NCBI GenBank assembly: GCA_013043915.1
Contig: JABEVH010000125.1
Coordinates: forward strand, 1 to 14,281
DNA: 14,281 nucleotides
Source: Pseudomonadales bacterium
Lineage (GTDB): Bacteria; Pseudomonadota; Gammaproteobacteria; Pseudomonadales; Moraxellaceae
Direction of reading: 5' to 3'
Shown here: positions 7,488 through 14,281 of the stretch, in pieces
Layout of the letters: the number at the start of each line of letters is the position of its first letter
Position numbering within the stretch: the stretch's first letter is position 1
Made by a program: the position numbers and the translations under genes
Notes under the pieces: model-generated
What the model saw: the letters and a program-made list of their open reading frames with translations, nothing else
Databases searched by the model: none
What the model was told of the DNA's origin: nothing

Positions 7488-8350
7488 AAAGGATAGTGGG
7501 TAAATTTGGCCAGTTGCCTGAAAATTGTATCTCTCAGGTGATGGCGATGCACGATCATGTCGATGGCTCCATGACGCAATAAAAACTCCGAGCGCTGGAA
7601 GCCCTCAGGCAAGGTCTGTCGCACGGTCTGTTCGATCACACGTGGACCGGCAAAGCCGATCAACGCGTAAGGTTCGGCTATGTTCAAATCACCCAGCATG
7701 GCTAAGCTGGCCGACACTCCACCGTAGACCGGGTCGGTCAAAACAGAAATAAACGGTATACCCTTGAGTTTGAGCTGTTCCAAGGCTGCCGCCGTACGAG
7801 CCATCTGCATGAGCGAAAACAAAGCCTCCTGCATACGAGCCCCTCCGCTGGCAGCAAAACAAACCAGAGGAATACGATGCTCAATACACACATCAACCGC
7901 TTTAACGAAGCGACCACCTACGACTTGCCCCATGGACCCGCCCATGAAACCAAACTCGAAGGCAGCAGCTACTAACGGCAACCCCTGCACATGCCCCTGA
8001 CAAACCACGAGCGCATCCGTCTCACCGGTATCACGCTGCGCCTGTATCAATCTATCCTTGTACTTCTTAGTATCTTTAAAACGCAACAAATCATCAGGGA
8101 CAAGCTCAGCACCTAGTTCCACCCTGCCTTCTTGGTCGAGGAACTGATCCAACCGCTCCCGCGACCCAATACGCAAATGATGGTCGCAACGCGGACAAAC
8201 ACTGGCATTACGATCCAGTTCTGGCGTATATAATACCGAATCACATTTAGGGCATTTGCGCCACAAACCCTCAGGAACGTTCGATCGCTTGCGATCTTCA
8301 GCATGACCCGCCACATTGGGAAGTATTTTTTCCAGCCAGCTACTGCTCAT
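7484..8350 (-). CDS. accD: Acetyl-CoA carboxylase, carboxyltransferase beta subunit
   Basis: 288 residues; with AccA it transfers the carboxyl group from carboxybiotin-BCCP to acetyl-CoA, giving malonyl-CoA for fatty-acid synthesis. An N-terminal four-cysteine zinc ribbon is complete: C33-x2-C36 and C52-x2-C55. The crotonase-like carboxyltransferase core follows, with EFGFMGGSMGQVVGGRF, FAASGGARMQE, LTDPVYGGVSAS and GFAGPRVIEQT in family order. Length is close to E. coli (304), lacking a short C-terminal tail. I chose the ATG at 8350, giving MSSSWLEKIL, a typical AccD start, 13 nt after trpA. An in-frame GTG at 8359 would add three residues. AGG-type sequences lie just upstream of both, so the choice rests mainly on the ATG and the family N-terminus. 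Confidence 0.96.
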   Translation of the reverse strand: MSSSWLEKILPNVAGHAEDRKRSNVPEGLWRKCPKCDSVLYTPELDRNASVCPRCDHHLRIGSRERLDQFLDQEGRVELGAELVPDDLLRFKDTKKYKDRLIQAQRDTGETDALVVCQGHVQGLPLVAAAFEFGFMGGSMGQVVGGRFVKAVDVCIEHRIPLVCFAASGGARMQEALFSLMQMARTAAALEQLKLKGIPFISVLTDPVYGGVSASLAMLGDLNIAEPYALIGFAGPRVIEQTVRQTLPEGFQRSEFLLRHGAIDMIVHRHHLRDTIFRQLAKFTHYPL

Positions 8351-8363
8351 GACCTGCACCTAT

Positions 8364-9185
8364 TCAGGAATTCACGTCCATGACGGCATCCATGCTTGCA
8401 CGCATGCCCCGCAACAAGGCACATACTGCCTCGCTACCTGCCTGCGGATCGGCAGCATGATCAGCCAGGGACTGCACCAATACACTACCCACCACCACAG
8501 CATCGGCCAAACCTGCGATAGCCTGAGCCATCGCAGCATCCTTAATACCAAAACCCACACCTATCGGCAAATGACTTATTTGTCTAAGTGTGTCTATCCT
8601 TCGCCGCACTTCTTCGACATCGAGATTGGCAGCTCCGGTCACGCCGTTCAAGGAAACATAATAGACATAACCACGCGCCGCTGCTGTAATCTTGCGAGCA
8701 CGCTCCATCGTCGTGGTGGGAGCCAACAAATAAATGGGATCGAGTCCGTGTCGGAATAGATCATCGGTTAAGGCTTGGGCTTCTTCAGGAGGTAAATCTA
8801 CGGTCAGTACACCGTCGACACCTGACTGCTCAGCCAATTGCGCGAATGTAGCATACCCCATCGCTTCAATCGGATTAAGGTATCCCATGAGTACAACCGG
8901 GGTATGGGCATCCTGCTCACGAAATTCACGCACCATAGCCAGCACATCACGCAAAGACACACCATGACGTAGAGCTCGTTCATGAGCAGCAGCAATCACC
9001 GGCCCATCCGCCATGGGATCGGAAAACGGCACGCCTAGCTCCAAAATATCGGCACCGGCCTGCACCATGGCATGCATCAAAGGCACCGTCCGACCTGGAT
9101 CAATATCCCCTGCCACCACATACGGAATCAGCGCTTTACGCCCTGTCGCCTGCCATCCTTGAAATGCAGCTTGAAGTCGACTCAT
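8364..9185 (-). CDS. trpA: Tryptophan synthase alpha chain
   Basis: 273-residue TIM-barrel subunit that cleaves indole-3-glycerol phosphate to indole and glyceraldehyde-3-phosphate. The catalytic pair falls at the textbook positions: E49 in DILELGVPFSDP and D60 in MADGP. Further family signatures are YLNPIEAMGY, DGVLTVDLPPEEA, YYVSLNGVTGA and the phosphate-binding GVGFGIKD and VVGSVLV segments. Length is near that of E. coli TrpA (268). The ATG at 9185 is preceded by GAGGG (9193-9197), 7 nt away, which overlaps the trpB TAG. Trp beta and alpha are thus coupled, consistent with the alpha2-beta2 complex in which indole is channelled to TrpB. Confidence 0.98.
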   Translation of the reverse strand: MSRLQAAFQGWQATGRKALIPYVVAGDIDPGRTVPLMHAMVQAGADILELGVPFSDPMADGPVIAAAHERALRHGVSLRDVLAMVREFREQDAHTPVVLMGYLNPIEAMGYATFAQLAEQSGVDGVLTVDLPPEEAQALTDDLFRHGLDPIYLLAPTTTMERARKITAAARGYVYYVSLNGVTGAANLDVEEVRRRIDTLRQISHLPIGVGFGIKDAAMAQAIAGLADAVVVGSVLVQSLADHAADPQAGSEAVCALLRGMRASMDAVMDVNS

Positions 9186-9192
9186 GAAAACA

Positions 9193-9197
9193 CCCTC
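9193..9197 (-). promoter_or_regulatory. Shine-Dalgarno of trpA touching the trpB stop
   Basis: GAGGG on the minus strand directly following, and sharing one base with, the trpB TAG (9199-9197), 7 nt before the trpA ATG. Suited to equal synthesis of the two subunits by reinitiation. Confidence 0.65.
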
Positions 9198-10408
9198 TAT
9201 ACCTGTATGCCATTAAGACGAGCTACTGTAAGCAAGTCCTTGTCACCCCGCCCGGACAAGTTACAGATGAGAATCTCATCTCTATCCATGCTCGGAGCCA
9301 ACTGCATGACATGGGCCAGGGCATGGCTGGATTCCAAGGCAGGGATAATACCTTCTGTCAGCGTCAATGCATGAAAACCAGCCAGTGCCTCCTCATCGGT
9401 AACCGCCACATAATCAACACGACCGATATCTTTTAACCAGGCGTGTTCAGGCCCTACCCCGGGATAATCAAGACCTGCGGATATCGAATGCGTCTCAATG
9501 ATCTGCCCATGAGCATCTTCCATCAAATAAGTGCGATTGCCATGTAAAACACCTGCATGGCCGCAATTTAAGGGAGCCGAATGTTGTCCACTGGCCAATC
9601 CCAGCCCTGCCGCTTCAACACCCACCATGCGTACCTGGGCATCGGTCAAAAAAGGATGAAATAAGCCAATGGCATTGGAACCGCCTCCCACACAGGCCAC
9701 CAAGACATCAGGAAGTCGTCCGGTCTGTTGCAAACACTGCTGCCTGGCTTCCCGACCGATCACTGCCTGAAAATCCCGTACCAGCATGGGATAGGGATGA
9801 GGCCCAGCTACCGTGCCGATAATATAATAGGTCGTATCTACATTGCTGACCCAATCACGCATCGCCTCATTCAAGGCATCCTTGAGGGTACGCGATCCCG
9901 AAGTCACCGGAACCACCTGAGCTCCCAACAATTTCATGCGATAAACATTCATGGACTGACGCTGTACGTCATCAGCTCCCATGTAAACGACACACTCCAT
10001 CCCGAGACGAGCAGCTATGGTGGCCGTCGCCACACCATGCTGGCCAGCGCCGGTCTCAGCGATGACGCGACGCTTGCCTGACTTACGTGCCAGCAAGGCC
10101 TGACCTATGGTGTTGTTGATCTTGTGCGCACCGGTGTGATTCAAATCTTCCCGTTTGAGGTAGATCTGAGCTCCTCCTAGTTCACGGGTCCAGCGCTCAC
10201 AAAAATACAAGGGAGACGGACGTCCGACGTAATGCGCTAAATCACGATCAAATTCAGCCTGAAACTCAGCATCATCACGCAAACGCAAGTAACTTTGCTC
10301 CAGTTCTTCAAGAGCAGCCATCAGCGTTTCTGAGACAAAACGTCCACCGTGCTGGCCAAAATGGCCCAGTGCATCAGGAAAGCGGGAGTAATCCACAAGA
10401 TCAGACAT
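9197..10408 (-). CDS. trpB: Tryptophan synthase beta chain
   Basis: 403-residue PLP enzyme that condenses indole with serine to give tryptophan. The PLP Schiff-base lysine is K96 in HTGAHKINN; the catalytic Glu is E118 in AETGAGQHG, and the glycine-rich phosphate loop CVGGGSNAIG and the C-terminal CNLSGRGDKD are intact. The N-terminus FGQHGGRFVSETLM is the TrpB1 signature; nothing suggests the TrpB2 type. The start is set by AAGGAG at 10415-10420, 6 nt before the ATG at 10408, giving MSDLVDYSRF. A TTG six codons earlier is unlikely. The start overlaps the end of trpF by 8 nt. In P. aeruginosa, trpBA lies elsewhere beside trpI, so the trpF-trpB-trpA cluster here is a difference from that species. 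Confidence 0.98.
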   Translation of the reverse strand: MSDLVDYSRFPDALGHFGQHGGRFVSETLMAALEELEQSYLRLRDDAEFQAEFDRDLAHYVGRPSPLYFCERWTRELGGAQIYLKREDLNHTGAHKINNTIGQALLARKSGKRRVIAETGAGQHGVATATIAARLGMECVVYMGADDVQRQSMNVYRMKLLGAQVVPVTSGSRTLKDALNEAMRDWVSNVDTTYYIIGTVAGPHPYPMLVRDFQAVIGREARQQCLQQTGRLPDVLVACVGGGSNAIGLFHPFLTDAQVRMVGVEAAGLGLASGQHSAPLNCGHAGVLHGNRTYLMEDAHGQIIETHSISAGLDYPGVGPEHAWLKDIGRVDYVAVTDEEALAGFHALTLTEGIIPALESSHALAHVMQLAPSMDRDEILICNLSGRGDKDLLTVARLNGIQV

Positions 10409-11024
10409 TTCGAACTCCTTCAACAAAGGCTCGCATCAAGACAGGATCTTTTAGGCCAGGGGCTGATTCTACTCCACCACTGACATCAACAGCCCAAGGA
10501 CGAGTTTGACGTACGGCTTCCGTCACATTATCAGGCTTTAGACCGCCTGCCAAAATCAGGGGCTTATCTGCACGCGCAGGAAACAAGTTCCAATCGTAGG
10601 TTTGTCCCGTTCCACCCTGCAAGTCCGGATGCCAAGCATCAAGAAGTAATCCTTGAGCATGTGGATAAGCTGTCAAGCGTTGCAACAGGTCCTGACGATT
10701 ACGAACCTGCAGCGCCTTGACAAAGGGAACACCAAAACCACGACAGAAGGCATCTTCTTCGTGACCATGAAATTGCAGCAAGGATAAAGGTAGTTGCCCC
10801 AGAATACGGATAACATCCTCAGCCTGTGGATCGACAAACAAGCCTACCGTTGTTACAAAAGGTGGCAAATTTTCCACAATCTGTCGAGCCACAGCCATAT
10901 CCACATAACGCGGGCTGCCGGGATAAAACACCAAGCCCAACGCATCTACGCCTAGGTTAGCTGCATAGAGAGCATCATCCATCCGAGTCAAGCCGCAAAT
11001 TTTGATGCGTGTACGCACAGACAC
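10401..11024 (-). CDS. trpF: Phosphoribosylanthranilate isomerase
   Basis: 207-residue TIM barrel that isomerises N-(5'-phosphoribosyl)anthranilate in tryptophan synthesis. The general base Cys10 sits in RIKICGLT and the general acid Asp129 in LLLDAWH. The phosphate-binding ends ILAGGLKPDNV (157-167) and VDVSGGVES (179-187) are complete. Length is usual for a monofunctional TrpF (about 200-210), so it is not fused to TrpC. No ATG is available in frame. GTG at 11024 is chosen, with a weak GGGAAAG ahead of it; GTG at 11018 would remove two residues. It is the first gene after the only sizeable gap in the window, so a trp-specific promoter could start here. Confidence 0.96.
   Translation of the reverse strand: MSVRTRIKICGLTRMDDALYAANLGVDALGLVFYPGSPRYVDMAVARQIVENLPPFVTTVGLFVDPQAEDVIRILGQLPLSLLQFHGHEEDAFCRGFGVPFVKALQVRNRQDLLQRLTAYPHAQGLLLDAWHPDLQGGTGQTYDWNLFPARADKPLILAGGLKPDNVTEAVRQTRPWAVDVSGGVESAPGLKDPVLMRAFVEGVRNV
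10415..10420 (-). promoter_or_regulatory. Shine-Dalgarno of trpB inside trpF
   Basis: AAGGAG on the minus strand with a 6-nt spacer to the trpB ATG at 10408, the strongest ribosome binding site seen in the window. It lies within the last codons of trpF and decides the trpB start. Confidence 0.8.
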
Positions 11025-11053
11025 TGCTTTCCCATGTACGGTAAGGGCCGCTA

Positions 11054-11062
11054 ACTATAGCA
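11054..11062 (-). promoter_or_regulatory. Possible extended -10 promoter element ahead of trpF
   Basis: The minus strand reads TGCTATAGT, that is a TGn extension plus TATAGT (5 of 6 to TATAAT). Transcription would start near 11047, about 23 nt before the trpF GTG. A TTGACC at 11080-11085 resembles a -35 box but the spacer would be 20 bp, which is too long, so the case rests on the extended -10. Candidate only. Confidence 0.35.
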
Positions 11063-11067
11063 GAAAA

Positions 11068-11084
11068 TGACCAGTTATCGGTCA
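11068..11084 (-). promoter_or_regulatory. Dyad at truA end / upstream of trpF (operator or weak hairpin)
   Basis: Perfect 5-bp inverted arms TGACC and GGTCA separated by 7 nt (GATAACT on the minus strand), spanning the truA TAA (11077-11075). As RNA it could form a small hairpin followed by UUUUC, at best a weak terminator; as DNA it lies where a repressor would cover the -35 region of the putative trpF promoter. Arms are short, so chance is possible. Confidence 0.3.
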
Positions 11085-11875
11085 ATAAAATGTGGGCCCA
11101 GTGGCAACCGTGGTAAAACAAAGCGCTCAGGGTACAGAACATCGACAAAGTATAAACCCCAGGGAGGAGCTGTCACCGCAGCCTGAGTACGGTCCCTCGC
11201 CTGTAGAACCTCAGCCACCCAAGAGGCCTGTTCACGCCCTTCACCTACGCGCAGGAGAACCCCTGCGATGTTTCTGACCATATGATGCAAAAAACCATTA
11301 GCCTGAATATCCAGCACAATCAAACGCCCTTGCTGCCAAATATCAAGATGCTGTACTTCCCTAACCGGGTGCTTAGCCTGACAACCTACTGCGCGAAATG
11401 AGGTGAAATCATGCTCACCCAGCAGATGCAACGCCCCAGCACGCATACGACCGACATCCAGAGGAGCATAATGCCAAGTCACCTGACGACGCCACAAGGC
11501 TGAACGTTGTGGGTGGTTATAAATAACATAACGGTAACGTCGAGCCATGGCACGAAAACGTGCATGAAACTCCTGATCAACTTCCTGGGCCCATAACACC
11601 GCAATGGTATCAGGTAAATAGCTATTGGTTCCCTGTACCCAGGCTCGCATAGAACGCTGTGCCGGTGTCTCAAAATGCGCCACCATACCGCTGGCATGAA
11701 CTCCCGCATCAGTTCTGCCAGCCGCCACCAAGGTAACCGGATGATCCGCCACACGGCTCAAGGCATTTTGCAAGGACTGCTGTACCGTATTGGGGTCATG
11801 ACCCTGTAACTGCCACCCCCCCCAACCCGAACCGTCAAACTCTATGCCAAGTGCTATCCGCAACCGTCGCCTCAA
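11075..11875 (-). CDS. truA: tRNA pseudouridine(38-40) synthase
   Basis: 266-residue TruA, which isomerises U38, U39 and U40 in the anticodon stem-loop of many tRNAs. The catalytic Asp56 lies in AAGRTDAGVHASG. Other signatures are GIEFDGSGWGGWQ at the N-terminus, ARFRAMARRYRYVIYN, EHDFTSFRA and the FLHHMVRNIAGVLLRVGEG segment. Length is normal (E. coli 270). No ATG or GTG start is in frame. The TTG at 11875 overlaps the fimV TGA (TTGA), matching the 4-nt overlaps at other junctions. A second TTG at 11863 has GAGG 6 nt upstream and would give MRIALGIEFDG, an equally good start. The fimV-truA pairing is conserved in Pseudomonas and relatives. Confidence 0.95.
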   Translation of the reverse strand: MRRRLRIALGIEFDGSGWGGWQLQGHDPNTVQQSLQNALSRVADHPVTLVAAGRTDAGVHASGMVAHFETPAQRSMRAWVQGTNSYLPDTIAVLWAQEVDQEFHARFRAMARRYRYVIYNHPQRSALWRRQVTWHYAPLDVGRMRAGALHLLGEHDFTSFRAVGCQAKHPVREVQHLDIWQQGRLIVLDIQANGFLHHMVRNIAGVLLRVGEGREQASWVAEVLQARDRTQAAVTAPPWGLYFVDVLYPERFVLPRLPLGPHFIDR

Positions 11876-14281
11876 CTCGCCTGAAGCAATAGACCACGTG
11901 CTTCTTCCTGTTGCTGCGAACTCCCCTCAGCCAGTACCTCCTGTAAAATATCACGTGCCCCTTCAACATCCCCCATGTCCATATAGGCCTTGGCCAGATC
12001 CAGCTTGGTCGCGTTCTCATCAGCGTCTGCCAGAAAATCAAAATCATCACCTAAATCCAGACTATTTTCATCGACAGGTTCTGGCTCCACCTGCGGCATC
12101 AACTCATCATGAATGATTCCGGAGTCCTGTTCAGCTGCTACAGCAATTTCAGGTTCAACCACCGACAAATCATATTCGGCGGATGGGGATTCCAGAGCGG
12201 CAAAATCTTCCAGGCTCATAGCGTCCAAATCCATAGACTCAAAATCTGCATCCAAACCATCGTCCAATTGAGCATGCTCCGCCTCAACGGAATCAATGCC
12301 ATGAAGTTCCTCACGATCAACTTGATGGTTACTGACCTCAACCAGAGGATCAGCCAATTCATCATGACCTAAGACCTCTTCATCCACCCCGGGCACTTGA
12401 TCAAGTGGCTCTAAAGATTCGAGGTCAAAATCCATATCAGTCAGATCTTCCTCATCCTCCAGCGCCAGCGTTTCACCCTCCAACGGGGCCTCATGATCAG
12501 GCAGCGATGAGGCTTGCTCCAGATCATCAAGACTAAAGTCAAGGTCGTGAAGATCATCGCCCTCTAACCCCTCTAGCGAGGCATCAGCAGAAACTGGAGC
12601 ATCTTCATCGAGCACTAACTCGCCTAAATCAAGAGCGGCGTCCTCATCTGCCTTAGGGGCATCATGCAAGGGCGCACTGGCCAACTCATCAGCGTCAAAA
12701 GGCAAGGATGATGTCGCTACCGGGGCGGATTCCTGTACAGGATCAAACGAAAAAACATCGTGATGCTCATCAGATGGCAACGAAACACTCTTCAAATCTA
12801 TATCAGAATCAGACTGCACTTTAAATCCATCGTCTGATTCAAGATCTAGGGGAGGCAACTCGAGATCAAGCGGCGGTAGTTCAAGGTCTCCTTCAGGCAA
12901 ACCTGATTTTTCCAGCAACTGGTCATCAACAGCGTGCAACTGCGTCTGCGACAAGGACTGATTAAAATCAAACTCCATGTCTTCCAGCGACTCATCATTC
13001 ATCCCGGCTTCAGCACGGGCATCCGCTGAAGGCTTTGTAGGCGTAAAATCTATGACACCCTCTTCAGATTGAGTGCTACTCAACTTGCCTAATGACGAGA
13101 CAGGCAATTGATCCCGCATCTTCTCGGCATGATCGAGAGCGTCCAGATCACCCATATCTTCCAGGGCATGTTCCTGTTCAGCAAAACCCTCAGCATCTCC
13201 CATGGCCACCTGACATTCCATGAGGCGCAAACGTAAATCACTGCGCTCAGGTTCCTGCTCAATGGCTCGCGTCAGTATGCCTGCTGCCTGGGGATAGCGC
13301 CCACGTGACAGAAAATCTTCTGCTTCCTGCAAAGCGTCGTAAGGCGCTTCAGACACCTCATCCAACGCCTGAGCAGGCATAGCAAAATCATCCATATCAC
13401 CATGATCGTCATGCAAACTCGTAAAGACGGGCTCATCATGCTCAAAAGCATGCATGTCATTCGTTGACAGGCGATTTGCTTCAGCACTTTGATCACGATG
13501 CCTGCGGAAGGCTATCAGCCCGCCAACAAGTGCAGCTAAGGCAGCTATGCCACCTACGCCCCAGGCCAAAAAATTCACGCCACCCGTTGCGGCTGCCGGC
13601 TCCAAATTAGGACTTGGCGGCGTTACATCCGGCTTGGCAACCGGCTGCGGCGGTATCGACACAGGCTTGGCCTTAATCACAGCCGTCGTTGTAGGCGCTG
13701 GCTTGTTGGCCACCACCGCCACCACGGGGTGACTCATGACAGGCGCAAGCGCAGGCTTAACCGCAACTACAGGTAGCGGGGTCAATTCAACAACAGCATG
13801 CTGTGCCTGATGCGACTGGGGCTGCGCTTTCATGGCTGCCTGCAATTCAGCCAATTTCTTGTCTTGTAAAGCAAGCTGGGCCTGCTGCGACTGCAACTTG
13901 GCTTGATCGCTATCGATTTGAGCTTTCAGATGAGCATTTTCAAGCTGTTCTGCTTGGGTTTTTTTTTCGTTTGCTCGCGCCAATTCAGCATCAGCTGCAG
14001 CCAGCTTGCTCTTCCCTGCCTGCCCTGGGGCGACCAGATGCACCTGACCTCTGGCACTCGCTACGGGGGCCTCAGGCTTAGCCTGATGTGGCGCGGTATT
14101 GATCTGTGCTGCCTCCAGGGGCTTGGCCGCTACCGAAGACTGCTTGCGCCCAGACCGCCAAGACTGATCCTGTTCTTCCACCGCCAGCGCTGCCTCACGG
14201 GCACCGAGACGTCGAATTTCGTCCACCGGAGGAATAACCAGCGAATGGCCTGCCTCAATCAGATTTACATTACCCGTAGGA
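11872..14281 (-). CDS. fimV: FimV, polar hub / pilus assembly protein, N-terminus outside window
   Basis: Partial: 802 codons are visible and the frame is open to the right edge, so the apparent GTG start at 14226 is internal. The first visible residues (PTGNVNLIEAGHSLVIPP) are the tail of the periplasmic LysM domain. Then follow an Ala/Gln/Lys-rich coiled coil (nt about 13998-13825), a Pro/Val-rich linker, one membrane segment (13575-13507) ending in RRHR, a cytoplasmic TPR-like region (13344-13156), a long Asp/Glu/Leu-rich low-complexity region, and the conserved C-terminal FimV domain (12015-11881) starting NATKLDLAKAYMDMGD. This order is diagnostic of FimV/HubP, which organises the cell pole and, in Pseudomonas, type IV pilus and cAMP signalling functions. 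The signal peptide and most of LysM are not seen. It sits directly upstream of truA, as expected. Confidence 0.94.
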   Translation of the reverse strand, partial: PTGNVNLIEAGHSLVIPPVDEIRRLGAREAALAVEEQDQSWRSGRKQSSVAAKPLEAAQINTAPHQAKPEAPVASARGQVHLVAPGQAGKSKLAAADAELARANEKKTQAEQLENAHLKAQIDSDQAKLQSQQAQLALQDKKLAELQAAMKAQPQSHQAQHAVVELTPLPVVAVKPALAPVMSHPVVAVVANKPAPTTTAVIKAKPVSIPPQPVAKPDVTPPSPNLEPAAATGGVNFLAWGVGGIAALAALVGGLIAFRRHRDQSAEANRLSTNDMHAFEHDEPVFTSLHDDHGDMDDFAMPAQALDEVSEAPYDALQEAEDFLSRGRYPQAAGILTRAIEQEPERSDLRLRLMECQVAMGDAEGFAEQEHALEDMGDLDALDHAEKMRDQLPVSSLGKLSSTQSEEGVIDFTPTKPSADARAEAGMNDESLEDMEFDFNQSLSQTQLHAVDDQLLEKSGLPEGDLELPPLDLELPPLDLESDDGFKVQSDSDIDLKSVSLPSDEHHDVFSFDPVQESAPVATSSLPFDADELASAPLHDAPKADEDAALDLGELVLDEDAPVSADASLEGLEGDDLHDLDFSLDDLEQASSLPDHEAPLEGETLALEDEEDLTDMDFDLESLEPLDQVPGVDEEVLGHDELADPLVEVSNHQVDREELHGIDSVEAEHAQLDDGLDADFESMDLDAMSLEDFAALESPSAEYDLSVVEPEIAVAAEQDSGIIHDELMPQVEPEPVDENSLDLGDDFDFLADADENATKLDLAKAYMDMGDVEGARDILQEVLAEGSSQQQEEARGLLLQAS
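12847..12888 (-). repeat. Tandem heptad repeat DLELPPL x2 in FimV
   Basis: Two adjacent identical 7-residue units, DLELPPL, followed by a partial third (DLE), in the acidic cytoplasmic region of FimV. The codons differ between copies, so the repeat has been kept or aged at protein level rather than being a fresh duplication. Confidence 0.7.
13959..13967 (-). other. A9 homopolymer tract in the fimV coding strand
   Basis: Nine consecutive T on the plus strand, read as GAA AAA AAA ACC on the coding strand within the periplasmic coiled coil. One base gained gives a stop after AAC CCA AGC AGA ACA GCT; one base lost gives a stop about ten codons on. Both lie before the membrane segment. Confidence 0.6.

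Noticed and set aside
8316..8759. 147-codon plus-strand open frame across trpA and accD
   Set aside because: Antisense to two enzymes with intact motifs, no family similarity, no ribosome site; a shadow of the minus-strand codon pattern.
9728..10081. 117-codon plus-strand open frame inside trpB
   Set aside because: Lies opposite the trpB core, which is fully conserved; no independent support.
10988..11035. 15-codon ORF (ATG at 11035) overlapping the trpF start, as a trp leader peptide
   Set aside because: It contains no Trp codons, has no ribosome site, and there is no terminator/antiterminator pair before trpF.
1..14281. Mobile element, CRISPR array, tRNA or defence island
   Set aside because: Reading both strands showed no transposase, integrase, spaced repeats or RNA gene; the content is a conserved housekeeping block with even composition.

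Overview
The window is a compact, single-strand stretch of chromosome from a gammaproteobacterium. All thirteen genes lie on the minus strand, so transcription runs from the right edge (14281) to the left edge (1). The order fimV-truA-trpF-[trpB-trpA]-accD-folC-SPOR/dedD-cvpA-purF-metZ is the conserved gammaproteobacterial block known from Pseudomonas aeruginosa (fimV through metZ). Here trpB and trpA sit between trpF and accD. The accD-folC-dedD-cvpA-purF core is also the E. coli order. Base composition is moderate (slightly above 50% GC by eye) and looks uniform. I see no sign of transfer, mobile elements, tRNAs, rRNAs or CRISPR. Genus cannot be resolved by reading alone.

Layout in transcription order: (1) 14281-11872, the C-terminal 802 codons of FimV, an inner-membrane polar hub / pilus assembly protein. 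(2) 11875-11075, truA, tRNA pseudouridine synthase. (3) 11074-11025, the only intergenic gap above 40 bp; it carries a dyad and an extended -10 element. (4) 11024-8364, trpF, trpB and trpA, the last steps of tryptophan synthesis. (5) 8350-6201, accD (fatty-acid initiation) and folC (folate polyglutamylation). (6) 6204-4983, a DedD-like SPOR protein and CvpA, both membrane/envelope proteins. (7) 4980-2235, purF (first step of purine synthesis) and metZ (homocysteine synthesis). (8) 2238-1, a MoxR AAA+ ATPase, a DUF58 membrane protein and the N-terminus of a TgpA-type membrane transglutaminase, a three-gene envelope module cut by the left edge.

The genes are packed like one very long transcription unit. 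Six junctions are 4-nt start/stop overlaps (11872-11875, 7484-7487, 6201-6204, 2235-2238, 1327-1330, 371-374), trpF/trpB overlap by 8 nt, and at trpB/trpA and purF/metZ the Shine-Dalgarno of the downstream gene overlaps the upstream stop codon. Translational coupling is therefore likely along most of the block. Catalytic residues I could check are present in every enzyme.

I did not find a clearly new biological system. The points most worth a second look are the joining of the MoxR-DUF58-TgpA module to metZ by ATGA overlaps, the dyad plus promoter-like element ahead of trpF, and a nine-A tract in fimV where slippage in either direction would quickly reach a stop before the membrane segment.
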